Shown here piece after piece: positions 34,605 through 46,317 of a stretch of 64,000 nucleotides of DNA; the first letter of the stretch is position 1, and the number at the start of each line of letters is the position of its first letter. The notes beneath the pieces are model-generated. The model saw nothing but the letters and a program-made list of their open reading frames with translations, was not told the origin of the DNA and ran no database searches. Position numbers and translations under genes: made by a program. This stretch comes from Mercenaria mercenaria (lineage: Eukaryota; Mollusca; Bivalvia; Venerida; Veneridae): NCBI RefSeq assembly GCF_021730395.1, contig NC_069368.1:15146001-15210000 (forward strand), read 5' to 3'.

Positions 34605-35755
34605 ACCTTAAAGGTATTTCTACTTTTAGCTATAGTGGTCACTTAAAAGGGCCAAGTGCCCCAGTTGAACAAACATTGTAGAAGACCTTATAATGATAAT
34701 CAAGACCAAGTTTGATAAAGATTCATTAAGCAGTTCAAGAGAAGAAATTGGTTAAAGGTATTTCTATTAAAGCTCTAGCAGCCCCTAAAAGGGGCCAAGT
34801 GTCCCAAATTGTACAAAATTGGTTGAAGACCTTATAATGATGCTACAAATCAAATTTAATGAATTGATTGACCCATCAAGTGGTTCATCAGAAAAACTTG
34901 TTAAAAGGCATTTCTATTTTTAGCTCTAGCTGCCCCTAAAATCCAAGCACTTCCATCTGAACTAAACTGGAAGAGGACCTTATAATGATAATACAAAGTT
35001 TGATGAAGCGGTTCATGAGAAGTCATCTAAAGGTTTTTTCAATTTTGAACACTCAGTCTCTAAAAAGGGCTAAGTGCCCTAATTGAACAGACTTAGCAGA
35101 GGACCTTGTAATGATGCTACAAATCAAGTTTGATGTAAATCTATCAAGCCCTTCATGAAAAGAATTCATTTGCAAGTATTTCTATTTTTAGCTCTTGTGG
35201 CCCATAATATGGGGCCAAGAGTTTCTACTTGAAGAAATTTAGGAGAGGACCTTATAAGGATGTTACAGACCAAGTTTGAAGAAGATCCATCCATCGGTTC
35301 ATGAGAAGTTGTTTAAAGGTATTTCAATATTCATTTCTAGTGGCCCCTAAAAAGAGCCTCCATCTAAACAAATTACTAAGTTATGAGAGGACCTTATAAT
35401 AATGCTACAGACCAAGTTTGATAAAGATCTATCATGCAGTTCATGAGAAGAAGTCGATTATAGGTATTTTTATTTTTAACCCAACTGGCCCCTACAAGGG
35501 GCTGACTACCCTCATTTGCATAAAAATTTGGAGAGGACCTTACCATAATGCTACAAAATAAGTTTGATGAAGATTCTTCATTGGGTTCATGGGAAGAAGT
35601 CATTAATGGTATTTCTATATTTAGCTCTAGCACTTTGTGTTCAGGTGAGCTAATAAAACTGAGAAAGTTTGATGCAAGGATGGTCCTGACCAAGTTTGGT
35701 GATGATTCATCATAAGGTTTATAAGAAGAAGCCAATGTTCAGGTGAGCTAAAAAA
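34605..35755 (+). repeat. ~145-bp satellite array, main segment
   Basis: About eight monomers. The marker 'ctctagtggcccctaaaag' starts near 34629, 34773, 34924, 35193, 35338, 35480 and 35624, a spacing of 142-151 bp. The array ends with the phrase GTTCAGGTGAGCTAA (35639 and again near 35735), whose reverse form also occurs near 29805. This suggests a defined terminal module, as in tandem-core elements. Confidence 0.85.
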
Positions 35756-37705
35756 ATACTAAAGACATTTAATTTCTAATATCTATTTTCATTTCATTGG
35801 AATACAAAATTTAAACAAATATATTTGAAAACTTACAGTACACTAAGAGACACAATACATTATTACAGTATACAATTCACTATGAATATAACCACTGCCA
35901 TTTTCAGTACTTAAACAGACAACATAGTTACCAATTCACAAATCTTAATAGTATTAATAAATGAACATGAAAACAAAATGTAGTTACAAATTAGAGCCAT
36001 TCACAATGACCTTCTGGGAAAAGGTTGCACGCGTATCTATTAATGTGCTGTAGAATGGGGCAAAAGCCCAGTGGAATGTATTATCTTCAAAGCATAATGT
36101 GAAACAAAATGAAACAGAAATGAAATGAAATAAATGCTGTTCTAGATGAAGTATATTTTAATTTGAAACTGCCATGTAGAAACTTTGAACTAATACATTT
36201 TTCGTAACTGTGAAATGAAAGTGTAATATATGTTTGGAGATATCCCCTATAAATTTTGAAGATCAACACCTCATAAACATAGGCTAGCCTTTGTCCAAAA
36301 AGGTCACTTTGAATCCAACACTGACTTAATATTTTCAAAGTGGTAATCTTGAGTTCATTGCTCAATCAGAAGTGTTCAGATCTGTATGAATATGACCATG
36401 AAATTATGTCAAATTTTTCTGCAAATCTAACTGAATGCTGCGTATTATGTCAAAGATGTCTTACAGTATGTAACAAACAAGTCAAAGAATTAATGGGGTT
36501 TGGCAGTAGGAAATGGGGTGTGCCTCCTAGCCACACTTGCACAACCAGTTTCACAATGGCACTAAGCACACCAGTAAGACCAGTAGGGACAATACAGTCA
36601 ACTATTAACCTCTTTCTATCAGAAGTGGGGAGACCGGGGAATAAGGTACTTTCATGGTGGTGTGTCAAGACTTGTCAGTAAGTATAACATTGTTTTGTGG
36701 CATCTTGTGTAAATAAAATGTATGATATTTAGGTTCTTTGTATACATTATATTTTCTTACATTAACTTTTATGACATGAACACAATAAATATGTATAAGT
36801 AAATTTCATTTGACTCTAATGGGACCCTGAAAATTTGTTTGAGTAATCAGCCTCATGTGGCATCAATAGCTAAGTTAATGTATGCAAATGGTTTAAGTTG
36901 TTACTATACAAGATTATATTTTCAAGAAAGAAAAAACATGCTAAGTGTAATCATCTACTGCAAAACAGATTTTCACTACAAGCAAATAACTGAGGCTTTG
37001 ATTGAAACTACAATCTGAACACAGCCAATTGATATGACATTCAAGCAGATTGAAATATGACTGCAAGAAAAAATGTTGTTGTCAAAGATTGAAATTCTCC
37101 AGCAAATAATGCTGTTCCTTCAAGACTAAAATATTATAACAACTACTGTATGACTTGAACATAACTGAACCAATGTCTTAAATAAGACTTACACAACCAG
37201 AAGGTCAAAATGGACAATACAGAAATTACAGGTGTAAGACAGTGGGGGAAAACCAAACTATACACAACAATGGGATTTCGATGTAAACAAAAAATTAATA
37301 ACAAAATGTAAAACATTAAACACATCATAAAATTCACTGTGATATGTAAAGGGATAAATCAGTAATTTGAGCTGAACGCATAATCTTAAACAATGATCTA
37401 AAAATGTCAAAACTTGTCACAACATTACATTTCATACATGTACAGTTAAATATAAGGTAGTACTTCACTATTTTCATGATTCATCAGCATAGCTGGATTT
37501 TTAAGAGTTCTGTATTTTCTCATCAAGTCAATTAACTTATTCACTAATATTTTACAGGAATACTAGTAGTCTGAGAAAAATAGAATGTATGTAAAAGACA
37601 AGCCCATATTTAACAATCAGTCATTTTTAACAAAACTACAAAGTTTATGCAAAAAAACTAGATTATTTCACATAGATTTTTTTGTTTTGGGTTTAACACA
37701 GTTTT
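35756..37705. other. No gene recognised
   Basis: AT-rich. Overlapping frames on both strands at 36340-36681 have moderate GC and end next to a donor-like CA|gtaagt at 36676, but no domain was recognised. Confidence 0.45.
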
Positions 37706-38060
37706 TCAATGGTATTTCAGTTACGTAATGACAGGCAGTTAACCAGTGTTGTCCGCAAATAGCTGCCAACTTCCCCACATGAATAACCAGAGGTGGAGGA
37801 TAAATGATTTCAGACACAATGTCTTTTATCAAATCGTCACAGAGAACATACATACCATTTAGTTTATACTAGTTTGTTTTAGCTTGATTGTGATGAAAGC
37901 TGAAAGCTTACTGGAAACACTCTCGAGTCCGCTCAAGAGGTCATGGTCGTGACCCCAGTGGGGCTCTAACTTGTCACCTCTGGATTGAGCGACGACACGT
38001 TATCCACTAGACCACCGCTCCACTTGGGGATTGAACTCGCAACCCCGCAATCTGGAGGTA
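37706..38060. mobile_element. SINE-like element related to the one at 17541
   Basis: 37706-37860 carries the same body as 17575-17720 (cagttaaccagtgtt, cccacatgaat, ccagaggtgg, gacacaatgtc). Beyond it, 37919-38060 on the minus strand carries tRNA-like boxes (GTGGTCTAGTGGATAACG and GGTTGCGAGTTCAATCCCC). Confidence 0.5.
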
Positions 38061-38593
38061 CAAATTTGAATATACCACTTATACAGCATATATCCTTGTG
38101 TGCAAATTTGAATAATAACAGTTGCAGCACTGGCTTCTCCTATCAATATATGTTATTTTATTGAAAACTTCCCCTTTGTGTACTAGCATTCAATAAAATA
38201 ACTTTAAAACATAAACAGTGTTGCGTGTTAGACCAAATTTTCAACATCCTCAATTCATTAATATATAGAGGACATTTGTTTGTTTCAGTGCAAGATTGAA
38301 ATATCTTTCAGGAGTGAACACCAGATGCAATATTTTCATGAGTGGCATAGAAAATTTGTTGTTTTACATGTAAGATCAAAATATCTTTCACTTATGAACA
38401 CCATATCTTACATTTTTACTAACAGCTGTAAACAACAAACAACAGAACACCGATAATAAATACAAAATATAAAATATGTTGCTTTTGTTTATACTTTAAA
38501 AGAGTCTCTTGGCTTTTGAGCCAGTTTTAGCATGAATATGCATTAAACATAGATAATCTGGAGGTCAAGTTTTAAAAATGATTCTTTACTTAA

Positions 38594-39063
38594 ACAAGAG
38601 CTGTCCTTAAGACAGCGCGCTCGACTTTTCTCAGTGCTTGACGCTGAATTTGAGCTTTGCCAGTAAAAAAAAAAAAAATCCAAGTTAAAAAGGGTCATAA
38701 CTCTGTTAAAATTCAAATTATAGTTATGACAATTGTGTCTCCTGGTGTAGACTTTGATAGTAAATAATTATTTTGAGTTTCAAGTCAAAAGCTTTAATAG
38801 TAACAGAGATATTTGACTTTATCAAAAAATTTAACAAAAAAATCTAAGTTAAAAGGGGCATAATTCTGTCAAAATTCAAACCAGAGTTATGGGGATTGTT
38901 TCTCCTGGTGTAGACTTTGATGGTAAATAAGTATTTTAAGTTTCAAGTCAAAAGCTTTGATAGTAACAGAGATATTTGACTTTATCAAAAACTTTAACCA
39001 ACGCCAACGCCGACGCTGGGGCGAGTGCAATAGCTCTACATTTTCTTCGAAAAGTCGAGCTAA
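38594..39063 (+). mobile_element. Complete tandem-core element with hairpin ends
   Basis: The 5' module ACAAGAGCTGTCCTTAAGAC contains a GCTGTC/GACAGC hairpin and leads into GCGCTCGAC...CAGTGCTTGACGCT. The core is two copies of a ~164-bp unit (aaagggtcataactctg at 38690, aaaggggcataattctg at 38854). The 3' module GACGCTGGGGCGAGTGCAAT-AGCTCTAC is followed by the hairpin TTTTCTTCGAAAAG and GTCGAGCTAAAA. Non-autonomous. The layout resembles bivalve 'pearl'/Helitron-like elements with tandem cores (family knowledge, assignment inferred). Confidence 0.7.
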
Positions 39064-40181
39064 AAAGAGTCATTTCATTTTTTCATCAAAAAAATTGTGA
39101 GCGGGTTCCTTAAACAACTGAGCAATTACACACAACTAACTTGTGTAGTTGCATTTATGGCACAAAAACAAACTAAACAAATAAATACAGGTGATATGAA
39201 AATCTAAAAGTTTAGGGCAAATAATTACTGATACAACACATACACTTGAATGAGACATATGTACCATCTGTCCAAATAATTTTATTTGTATTTACAATCC
39301 GTGTGGCCCCATCCATTTATGTGGATCCACCAGTTTTCCTTATGTCTACCTGTGTTTGGATTGCTCAAAGCTCATAAAAGCTAAAGCAACTTTGCTCATC
39401 CCCTTTGCGGCTTTGAGCAACTGCTGTTTTAATTTGTATTGTCAGATACCAATGGCTGAACAAGTAATATACATGCATGAAACTTCAGTAAATACATGTT
39501 TGATACAGGAATATTGCAGCTAAGTAAACACATCTAAAATATGTAATGGCTACATGAATATAATAAATGGCTAAATGGATAAAATAAACAGCTCTGTGTG
39601 TCTGACAGCAATACATAATAACTGCAACATGTGTTATATGATCTTATATATAAGACAAAATGAAAGTATGCTCAATGACCTTTTAGTCATAAAAAATGTG
39701 TAAAATGGGGTATGTATTAAAAGTTCTGAAATGTTTTTTTCTGGAATTAAAAAAAATGGAGAAAAAAAATTTGGAAATACAATATCACTTAGTAACTTAC
39801 AAAGACAATTTGCTAAGCCAATCAAAACTGATACACCTTAAAATTGTAGAACCAGGTTCTTTCATCTGAGCAAGCCATTTGAGTTTCAAAGTATCCTGAA
39901 ATACCTGGTAAAGACGTTTTTACAAGTTAGTAAAAACCATAAATTAAAAATCAGAAAGTTAAAAATATTGTATATTGTTCACGAAAATAAAAATATCTTC
40001 ATCAAAACACTGTGCATCATATAAAAAACATGCAAGTAAAATATTGGCTGCCAACAGCTCTTATGGTTGGAGGAAATTAAAAGAATATGTATATATACAT
40101 TCAATCCATAAAAATATATATATATTTTGTGTAAATCATATATCAAAACAATTTGTCTGACTTACAAATCAAAATATAATC
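39064..40181. other. No gene recognised
   Basis: AT-rich, no supported exon or repeat. Confidence 0.5.
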
Positions 40182-40391
40182 GAGCCAAGCCATGGGAAAA
40201 CCAACATAGTGGCTTTAATGTGACCAGCATGGATCCAGACCAGTCTGCGCATCCACGCAGTCTGGTCAGGATCCATGCTGTTCGCTTTCAAAATCTATTG
40301 CAATTAGAGAAATTTTTAGCGAACAGCATGGATCCTGACCAGACTGCGCGGATGCAAAGCCACTATGTTGATTTTCTCATGGCGCGGCTCA
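40182..40391. mobile_element. Fold-back MITE, copy 2
   Basis: Same family as 19640: ends GAGCCAAGCCATGGGAAAAC / GATTTTCTCATGGCGCGGCTC, inner CCAGCATGGATCC arms. The 89-aa plus-strand frame across it is a by-product. Confidence 0.85.
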
Positions 40392-40489
40392 TATAGTTAA
40401 AACTCATAATCTCAAATTCCAAGGAATCAAGTGTTTTAGTTTGAGATAACTGAAATTCAACTTAAATGATATTTTATGCAGGTGTTTTC

Positions 40490-41580
40490 AGGACAGGACT
40501 TGAAATTTGCCAGAATTTAGAGATAAGAGAGTTCAAGATATTGAGATTCAATTGCGTTATCAACAAAAAAATCATTAAGAGATTTCCCTAAATTTCCCTT
40601 CAGATCAAACAAAACATGAAAAGATAACACCATGGCTGTAAATTTAGACTAATAACAGGGTCATCTGTAAAAACACAAAAGCTCTATCTTCCGTTCAGAT
40701 AGGTATACAATTATATTAAAATTTAAGACAAAACAAATTCAAAGCAGGAGTTATCTAATGATAGCGTGCTCGACTATTTGAAGCCCAACCAAATATTACA
40801 AGCTTAGATACAAAAGCTTACGTGAAATTTTCACAGTTGAAAAAAGTCTCAAAATGTCAGCCAGAGTTATAAAACTTGCCATATGAGGCAATCTCATGAT
40901 GCAAAAGGTGTATTCACAATCTGAAAATATTTGGTCTTGTAGCTCCTGAGAAACATGCTCACATGCAAAATAGTAAGGTCGTCTCATGATGCCCAATAAA
41001 ATGAGCCACACCATGAGAAAACCAACATACTGCATTTGCGAACAGCATGGATTCTGACCAGACTGCGCAGATGTGCAAATGAGCAGGCTTCTCTGGGTTC
41101 ATGCTGTTTGCTAACAGTCTCTCCAATTGCAATAGGCAATCTGAAAGTGAACAGCATGATCCTGACAGAACATTTCATTTTTTATTTGCAGTACTGTACT
41201 ACATGTAGCTAATAACTGCTCTACCATGTCTCAAGATTATAAAACTGAATTTGAGCTCTTGTCTGAATATGTACCACTGCCATTGGTCACTTTTACGATG
41301 AATCTTAAATCAACCAATCAGATGCCTAAGTACTGAGACTGGTACACAAACACAGCTTCATAACCTTGCAACACTGTAAATTAATCCAAAAAGCAAACAT
41401 AGAAGAGTATTCAAAGTTTGATGAAATTATGCAGGGTACAAAAATAAAATGTAACAAAAATAAGTCAATGGGTACAAACACAATCTAGTGACAAAGACAG
41501 TATAAGTGGTATGTAACATGACAATCAATAAAACCACATAAAACATTAACTTAATGGAATGAATAGAAAATAAATGAGTC
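40490..41580. repeat. Old segmental duplication, copy A
   Basis: It matches 42240-43070 in order and direction. Landmarks are 'aacatgaaaa.ataac', 'ggctgtaa.tttaga', 'aaaacaaattca', the MITE remnant, then 'tatgtaacatgac' and 'agaaaataaatga'. It carries a tandem-core element 5' module remnant near 40745. Strongly diverged. Confidence 0.55.
41001..41166. mobile_element. Fold-back MITE, copy 3 (right part lost)
   Basis: GAGCCACACCATGAGAAAAC...GCATTTGCG...ctccaattgcaatagg. It stops in the second arm at 'catgatcctgaca'. It lies inside segmental duplication copy A. Confidence 0.75.
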
Positions 41581-41608
41581 TTATCAAATAGAAAAAGAAA
41601 ATAAAAAC

Positions 41609-41990
41609 AAGAGCTGTCCGTAAGACAGCCAAGCTCGACTATTCGAAATATTGTCTCAGAAGCATGAAAATATTACCCAAAAAGGTTAAATATCAAAAGA
41701 GTTTTAAGTTCAAAAGGGGAAATAATTTGACCAAAATGCATACCAGTTATGGGACTTGGTGCTATCAACTAGTTTTATAACCCCGAAGGCACATGTGAAG
41801 TTTCAATTCAATATCTGCATTAGTTTTGGAGATAGATACTTGCATGTAAAACTTAAACCAGAATTTTTCAAAGTCAAAAGGGGCATAATTTGCCCAAAAA
41901 ACATGCCAGAGTTATGGGACTTGACCAACAGTGAGGTTGGATGATCTAGAAAAAGAATAACATAATCTTCAAATCTATATCTTTTAGTAA
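41609..41990 (+). mobile_element. Diverged tandem-core element
   Basis: It starts ACAAGAGCTGTCCGTAAGAC (same hairpin-bearing 5' module as 38594), then GCTCGACTATTCGAA. Two diverged core units follow (gttcaaaaggggaaataatttg at 41708, caaaaggggcataatttgcc at 41875). The 3' module was not recognised. Confidence 0.55.
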
Positions 41991-42239
41991 TCGATATATA
42001 ACTTGTCACTTACAAACAAATTTAACCGAGAAGCTAAATCCAAAAGGGACTTAATTGGCCAAGATAGACAGGTCACGCAGTTGTGGGCATTGCTGCTTCA
42101 ACTATTATTAGAGAATTTAGCACCGATCGACCAATGGCGATGCAAACATATTGATTTTTTGGGCGCTCAAAACTATGTTAAAACTATAATCCAAATTTCT
42201 AAGTCTAAAAGTGGGATCTGAAAAACTTAAGAGTTTATG

Positions 42240-43100
42240 GGGTTTTCGACAGGATTGAAATTATCAGAATAAGAAAGAAATTAATTAGTTCAATCGTTAT
42301 CCTCTTAAAGAGATGTTAATTACCTTCAGCAAAACCAAACATGAAAAATAACCCAAGGGCTGTAATTTAGACAAAATAAAGGGTCAGATGTATAATTCAC
42401 AAACTCAATTTCCCGAAGTATACATTATTAAATTTACAAAACAAATTCAGCAGAGTTATTAAGATAGGTGTGACTTGAGCAACATTACAACTTATACAAA
42501 AGCACAAATTTCTAAGTCTAAAAAGGGTCCAAATTTGCCAAAATAAAAATGTCATATGGGCATCTTGATGCAAGTGAGTTGAATAATTTGATCGTAGAAA
42601 ACAGAAAAAATAGTAGGAGTTCATATGCCAATCAATGCCTATGAGAAAAATACTGCATTTGGAAAGATACTTCACACGCGAGATGTAAATGAGAGTTGTC
42701 TGGTCATGGTGCAACATTCCCAATGAAGGCAATGAGTGAACAGCAGATCCTGCAGACATTCATTTTTTATATTGCGAAGTACACATGTAGAATCTTCAAT
42801 TCCAATATCTGAATTAGTTTGGAATATGTAACTGCCATGTACTAACGTATCTAAACCCAAAATTATACTGAGAGTCCAAACAAGGGCATAACTTACTGTC
42901 AATAATAAACAGATCAAGTAGGACTTCCAAAGTTGTGAAATTGACCTAAAAAAATGAAAAAAATAAGTATTACAACAGCATTATGCCTAAAGACGATGTG
43001 TATGTAACATGACAAAAAAAACCAATAAAGCATACTAGATGGAAGTGAAGTAGAAAATAAATGATCTTTCAATAGTACAAGATAAACAACTGGTGTGTTT
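42240..43100. repeat. Old segmental duplication, copy B
   Basis: Partner of 40490-41580. It also contains a heavily decayed MITE copy (about 42642-42770: 'gagaaaaatactgcattt' ... 'gtgaacagcagatcctg'). The insertion thus appears to predate the duplication. Confidence 0.5.
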
Positions 43101-43925
43101 AAAGAAATGTATTCACATACCATCTCTGAAGAAAACCTGAAGTCAAATTCTTTTAGCTATAATTATATAATCAAATATCAAGCAGAGAGAAATGTGTATA
43201 AATTATCAATACAATTTCTGTAAGTTTCATGTATACCTCAAAACTAATGGGGCTCAGAGAAGGAACATTTCTACAAAACTGACAAATTTTTACATTCACT
43301 GTTTCATAAATCTGAGTGCTTTCTTAATATCAAAAATTTTGGCAACCTGAAGTTGAGCTGTATATAAGACAAATGGTTACCAATACTCTAGTATTCTTAA
43401 ATAAACATACATTTAATAAATAAAGCTAACTGGAATGTTCAGATAATAAGAGATTTACACACTTGTCTCTCTACCTTATAATAGTTATAAAGGATGGATA
43501 TTTTGTTCACTCTTTATGTTACAAATAAAACTGTACCTAAAAAGTAGTACAATTTTGTATTTTTTTTCTAAAACCTGCTTACAATGCAAATATATTCAAA
43601 GTATATCCAAAAGCAAAAGCTGTGATTAAAAGAATTCTTAAACTTCAAGATCATAAGTATATAAAAATACATAGCAAACAGCACATTTCACATACCATTT
43701 TCAATCTAAAAGAATGTTTAACAACGTAAGTAACTACATCAAATCAGATCTAAAATGAAAAAAAAAAAATGTTTCTATCAACACTCAAATTTAGTCTTCT
43801 ATAACCCTAAAACATATCACAAACATTTACACAACTTAACAACCTGACTCTAACATCATTGTGTTCAGAAAGATGCCATAATTTAACACCTATTGACTGT
43901 TTATACTATCATTCTGTCAATTCAA
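43101..43925. other. No gene recognised
   Basis: AT-rich, no supported feature. Confidence 0.5.
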
Positions 43926-44142
43926 ACTTTTAACCCTTAGCCTGCTGGTGGCAAGTGATTCTGCCTTTGCGACCAGTGCAGACCAAGATCAGCCTGCACA
44001 TCCGTGCAGTCTGATCATGGTCTGCACTGTTCGCCATTCAGTCAGTATCTTTTTGGTAAGCACCCCTTTCAGCAGGTAATGGTACTCTCCAAATTGAAAG
44101 ATGGACAATTTCAGTATAGAAATTTAGCAGGGTAAGGGTTAA
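43926..44142. mobile_element. MITE-like element, TTAACCCTTAGCCTGC family
   Basis: The left end is TTAACCCTTAGCCTGCTGG; the right end, on the other strand, is TTAACCCTTACCCTGCTAAA. The interior has 'gcagaccaagatcagcctgc' and its inverted partner 'gcagtctgatcatggtctgc'. A distinct family from the CATGAGAAAACC MITEs. Confidence 0.65.
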
Positions 44143-45361
44143 AAATCTCACTAATGTTCATTATGAGAGAATGTTCCATGAATGTACAGAAACTGTACTT
44201 TTAACAGACACTGTTATATAGAATTTCCAGTTATAAAGACCAATTGTGAATGCCCAGATTTCCCCCTTTCTTTCTTCAATGCAATATAAAATGGTAACAG
44301 CAAATATGCTCATAGTGAAATATTGAATATAAAGAACACATTTTCACTTCCAGCAATTCTAAATTACATAAAACTATCACTGGATAGAGTGAACACCAAA
44401 AACTCATACCGGTAAGAAGGATTTTTTTTACGTACCCTCATGTTATTAATAATAATACATGCTTATACATGTAAATGTACGATACAACAGCAGACAGGGT
44501 ATGGCAACAGACAATTATAAATGGGATAATAGCACACAAAATTCTTTGAGAGAAATCAAATCTGCAATATTATATATCTCAGCCAACTGCCTCATTTTTA
44601 TAGAAATTGATCTTTTTTAAAATTCAGCAGAACAAACTATTAAACAGTGTATGATTTCAATATTTCACTTGAAAGTTCAGCATTGTAACATACCTGAACA
44701 TAAAAACAAATGCTCCTCTACACTATGAATTTCCTGCCTTTCAATAGTGAGAAATGTGGTCATCTAGTTTTAAAGGCGTATGCTCTGAGTCTCTGTATAC
44801 AAGATGGGCAAATTTTTCCCAATGACAGAATTTCTTCTAACTTTGGATATTGAAGGGCAATCATCTAAGAAACAAAGATATACAATAAAAGTCATAGGTC
44901 ACCAATACTGAAAATAATTATCTGTGCTTTAAAACAGCGTTTCCCCCATCTCATATACACAGACTCTAACGTATGCCTTTAAAGTGGAGAAAAAGTGGTC
45001 TAGATCACATCACAGCTCTTCATTGAGGATATTGACAAAATATAAATAATCATGTCATAGGTCAATAAAGCAAACTATATTCTATTAACAACAAAATGAA
45101 ATTCAATGTTCAACACTACTAGTAAATGCCTCCGAAAAATATGCTTCATTTAAAATATGATTAGGGTTGGCACAAAAATATAGTCAGCCAACATACCTGA
45201 ACCATACTATGTTTTGCCTAACAAGAATATTTCAATAATTCTTTACATAACACTGAAGTATCTTTTTTTTAAGATATAAAGCATGACAAGAGAACAGGAA
45301 TTTACATAATCTGGCAAACACAAATACTAAACAATTCCCAGGATTACCAAATGATAAATAT
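44143..45361. other. No gene recognised; 3' flank of Pygopus gene
   Basis: AT-rich and probably includes the 3' untranslated region. 'tctgagtctctgtatacaagatggg' near 44785 and an inverted 'cccatctcatatacacagactctaacgtatgcc' near 44945 suggest a ~190-bp inverted-end element in between. Confidence 0.4.
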
Positions 45362-45946
45362 TTAGGATTTCATTTTAACAAGTGGGATACTTCTCGTCTG
45401 GAGACAGTGGTCACACGCCCACTCTGCAAATACCTCCTGAGTTAGCATGATAAATGCTATCTCTGTAAGACCTGTACAGCTCCGGTGGTACCAGAAATTG
45501 CATCCACTCTCACACAATATTGCCTGATCATTATCATGCACTTCTTTATGACATATACCACATGGATAGATAGGTGGGGCATTAGGATTAGATGGGTTGA
45601 ACACCATAGAGGCTGATGATGGGTAGACTTTTCCATTGCTTTGTGGCCCCATAGATGACATCTGTCCTGGCTGAGGCAAACGGTGATTCATTGCATGCCC
45701 TGGACCAGGACCAGGCCCCCCTGGGTAGGGATACGGTCCCTGAGAGCCTGGCACTGGGCCTCCTCGACCTGGACCTGGCATCATTGGTCCCATGTGACTT
45801 GAATAAGGGCCATCTGGCATAGAATTGGGTGAAAAAGGCATGGAATTAGGTGGATATCCACGTGGATCATCCATTGGATTTCCCTGCATCATCTGTCCAT
45901 AGCTACCCATTGGTGGTGGAATCATGTCTGGAGTTCCAGGACTTGC
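45362..45946 (-). CDS. pygo: Pygopus-like protein, last exon with PHD finger
   Basis: A 585-bp exon (194 codons plus stop) after acceptor gtttttcag-type CACTGTTTTCAG, phase 0. The first ~125 residues are Pro/Gly/Met-rich (e.g. PGPGRGGPVPGSQGPYPYPG). The last ~65 residues are a C4HC3 PHD finger: YPCGICHKEV, ILCESGC, FWYHRSCTGLTE, WACDHCL. That is very close to vertebrate PYGO1/2 (YPCGAC...ILCEASC...WFHRECTGMTE...WACDLCL). Pygopus binds methylated histone H3K4 through this finger and BCL9/Legless through the opposite face, acting in the nucleus as a beta-catenin co-activator. The linker is shorter than in vertebrates. A clean NPF motif of the N-terminal homology domain was not seen; GNPMDDPRG is the nearest. 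The 7 codons before the acceptor in the open frame are intronic. Confidence 0.92.
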   Translation of the reverse strand, partial: ASPGTPDMIPPPMGSYGQMMQGNPMDDPRGYPPNSMPFSPNSMPDGPYSSHMGPMMPGPGRGGPVPGSQGPYPYPGGPGPGPGHAMNHRLPQPGQMSSMGPQSNGKVYPSSASMVFNPSNPNAPPIYPCGICHKEVHDNDQAILCESGCNFWYHRSCTGLTEIAFIMLTQEVFAEWACDHCLQTRSIPLVKMKS

Positions 45947-46033
45947 CTGAAAACAGTGAAAGTCCAAAAGTTAGTCCCTTACAAACATGTAATACACTAG
46001 CATATCCAATGGTAATACTGCAAAATCATTAAA

Positions 46034-46271
46034 TGAGCCGTGCCATGAGAAAACCAACATAGTGGGTTTGCGACCAGCATGGATCCAGACCAGCCTGCAC
46101 ATCCGCGCAGTCTGGTCAGGATACATGCTGTTCGCTAACAGTTTCTCCAGTTTCAATAGGCTTTAAAAGCGAACAGCATGGATCCTGACCAGACTGCGCG
46201 GATGCGCAGGCTGGTCTGGATCCATGCTGGTCGCAAACCCACTATGTTGGTTTTCTCATGGCACGGCTCAT
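46034..46271. mobile_element. Fold-back MITE, copy 4 (near-perfect palindrome)
   Basis: GAGCCGTGCCATGAGAAAAC / reverse complement GTTTTCTCATGGCACGGCTC at the far end, full inner arms. It lies in the Pygopus intron. Frames such as 45971-46156 are by-products. Confidence 0.9.
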
Positions 46272-46317
46272 TAATACTAATAGAGAACAAACTTTCTTTG
46301 ATTTCTTACTTGTGAGA

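Noticed and set aside
34605-35755. Coding tandem-repeat protein in the 145-bp array
   Set aside because: The period is not a multiple of three and all frames are broken within one or two units.
36340-36681. Possible exon on either strand (113 and 72 residues) with a donor-like site at 36676
   Set aside because: No domain, no convincing acceptor, and both strands are equally open. Not enough to call.
42003-42221. Small plus-strand frame with protein-like start
   Set aside because: It lies in the diverged tandem-core/duplication region and has no recognisable domain or splice context.
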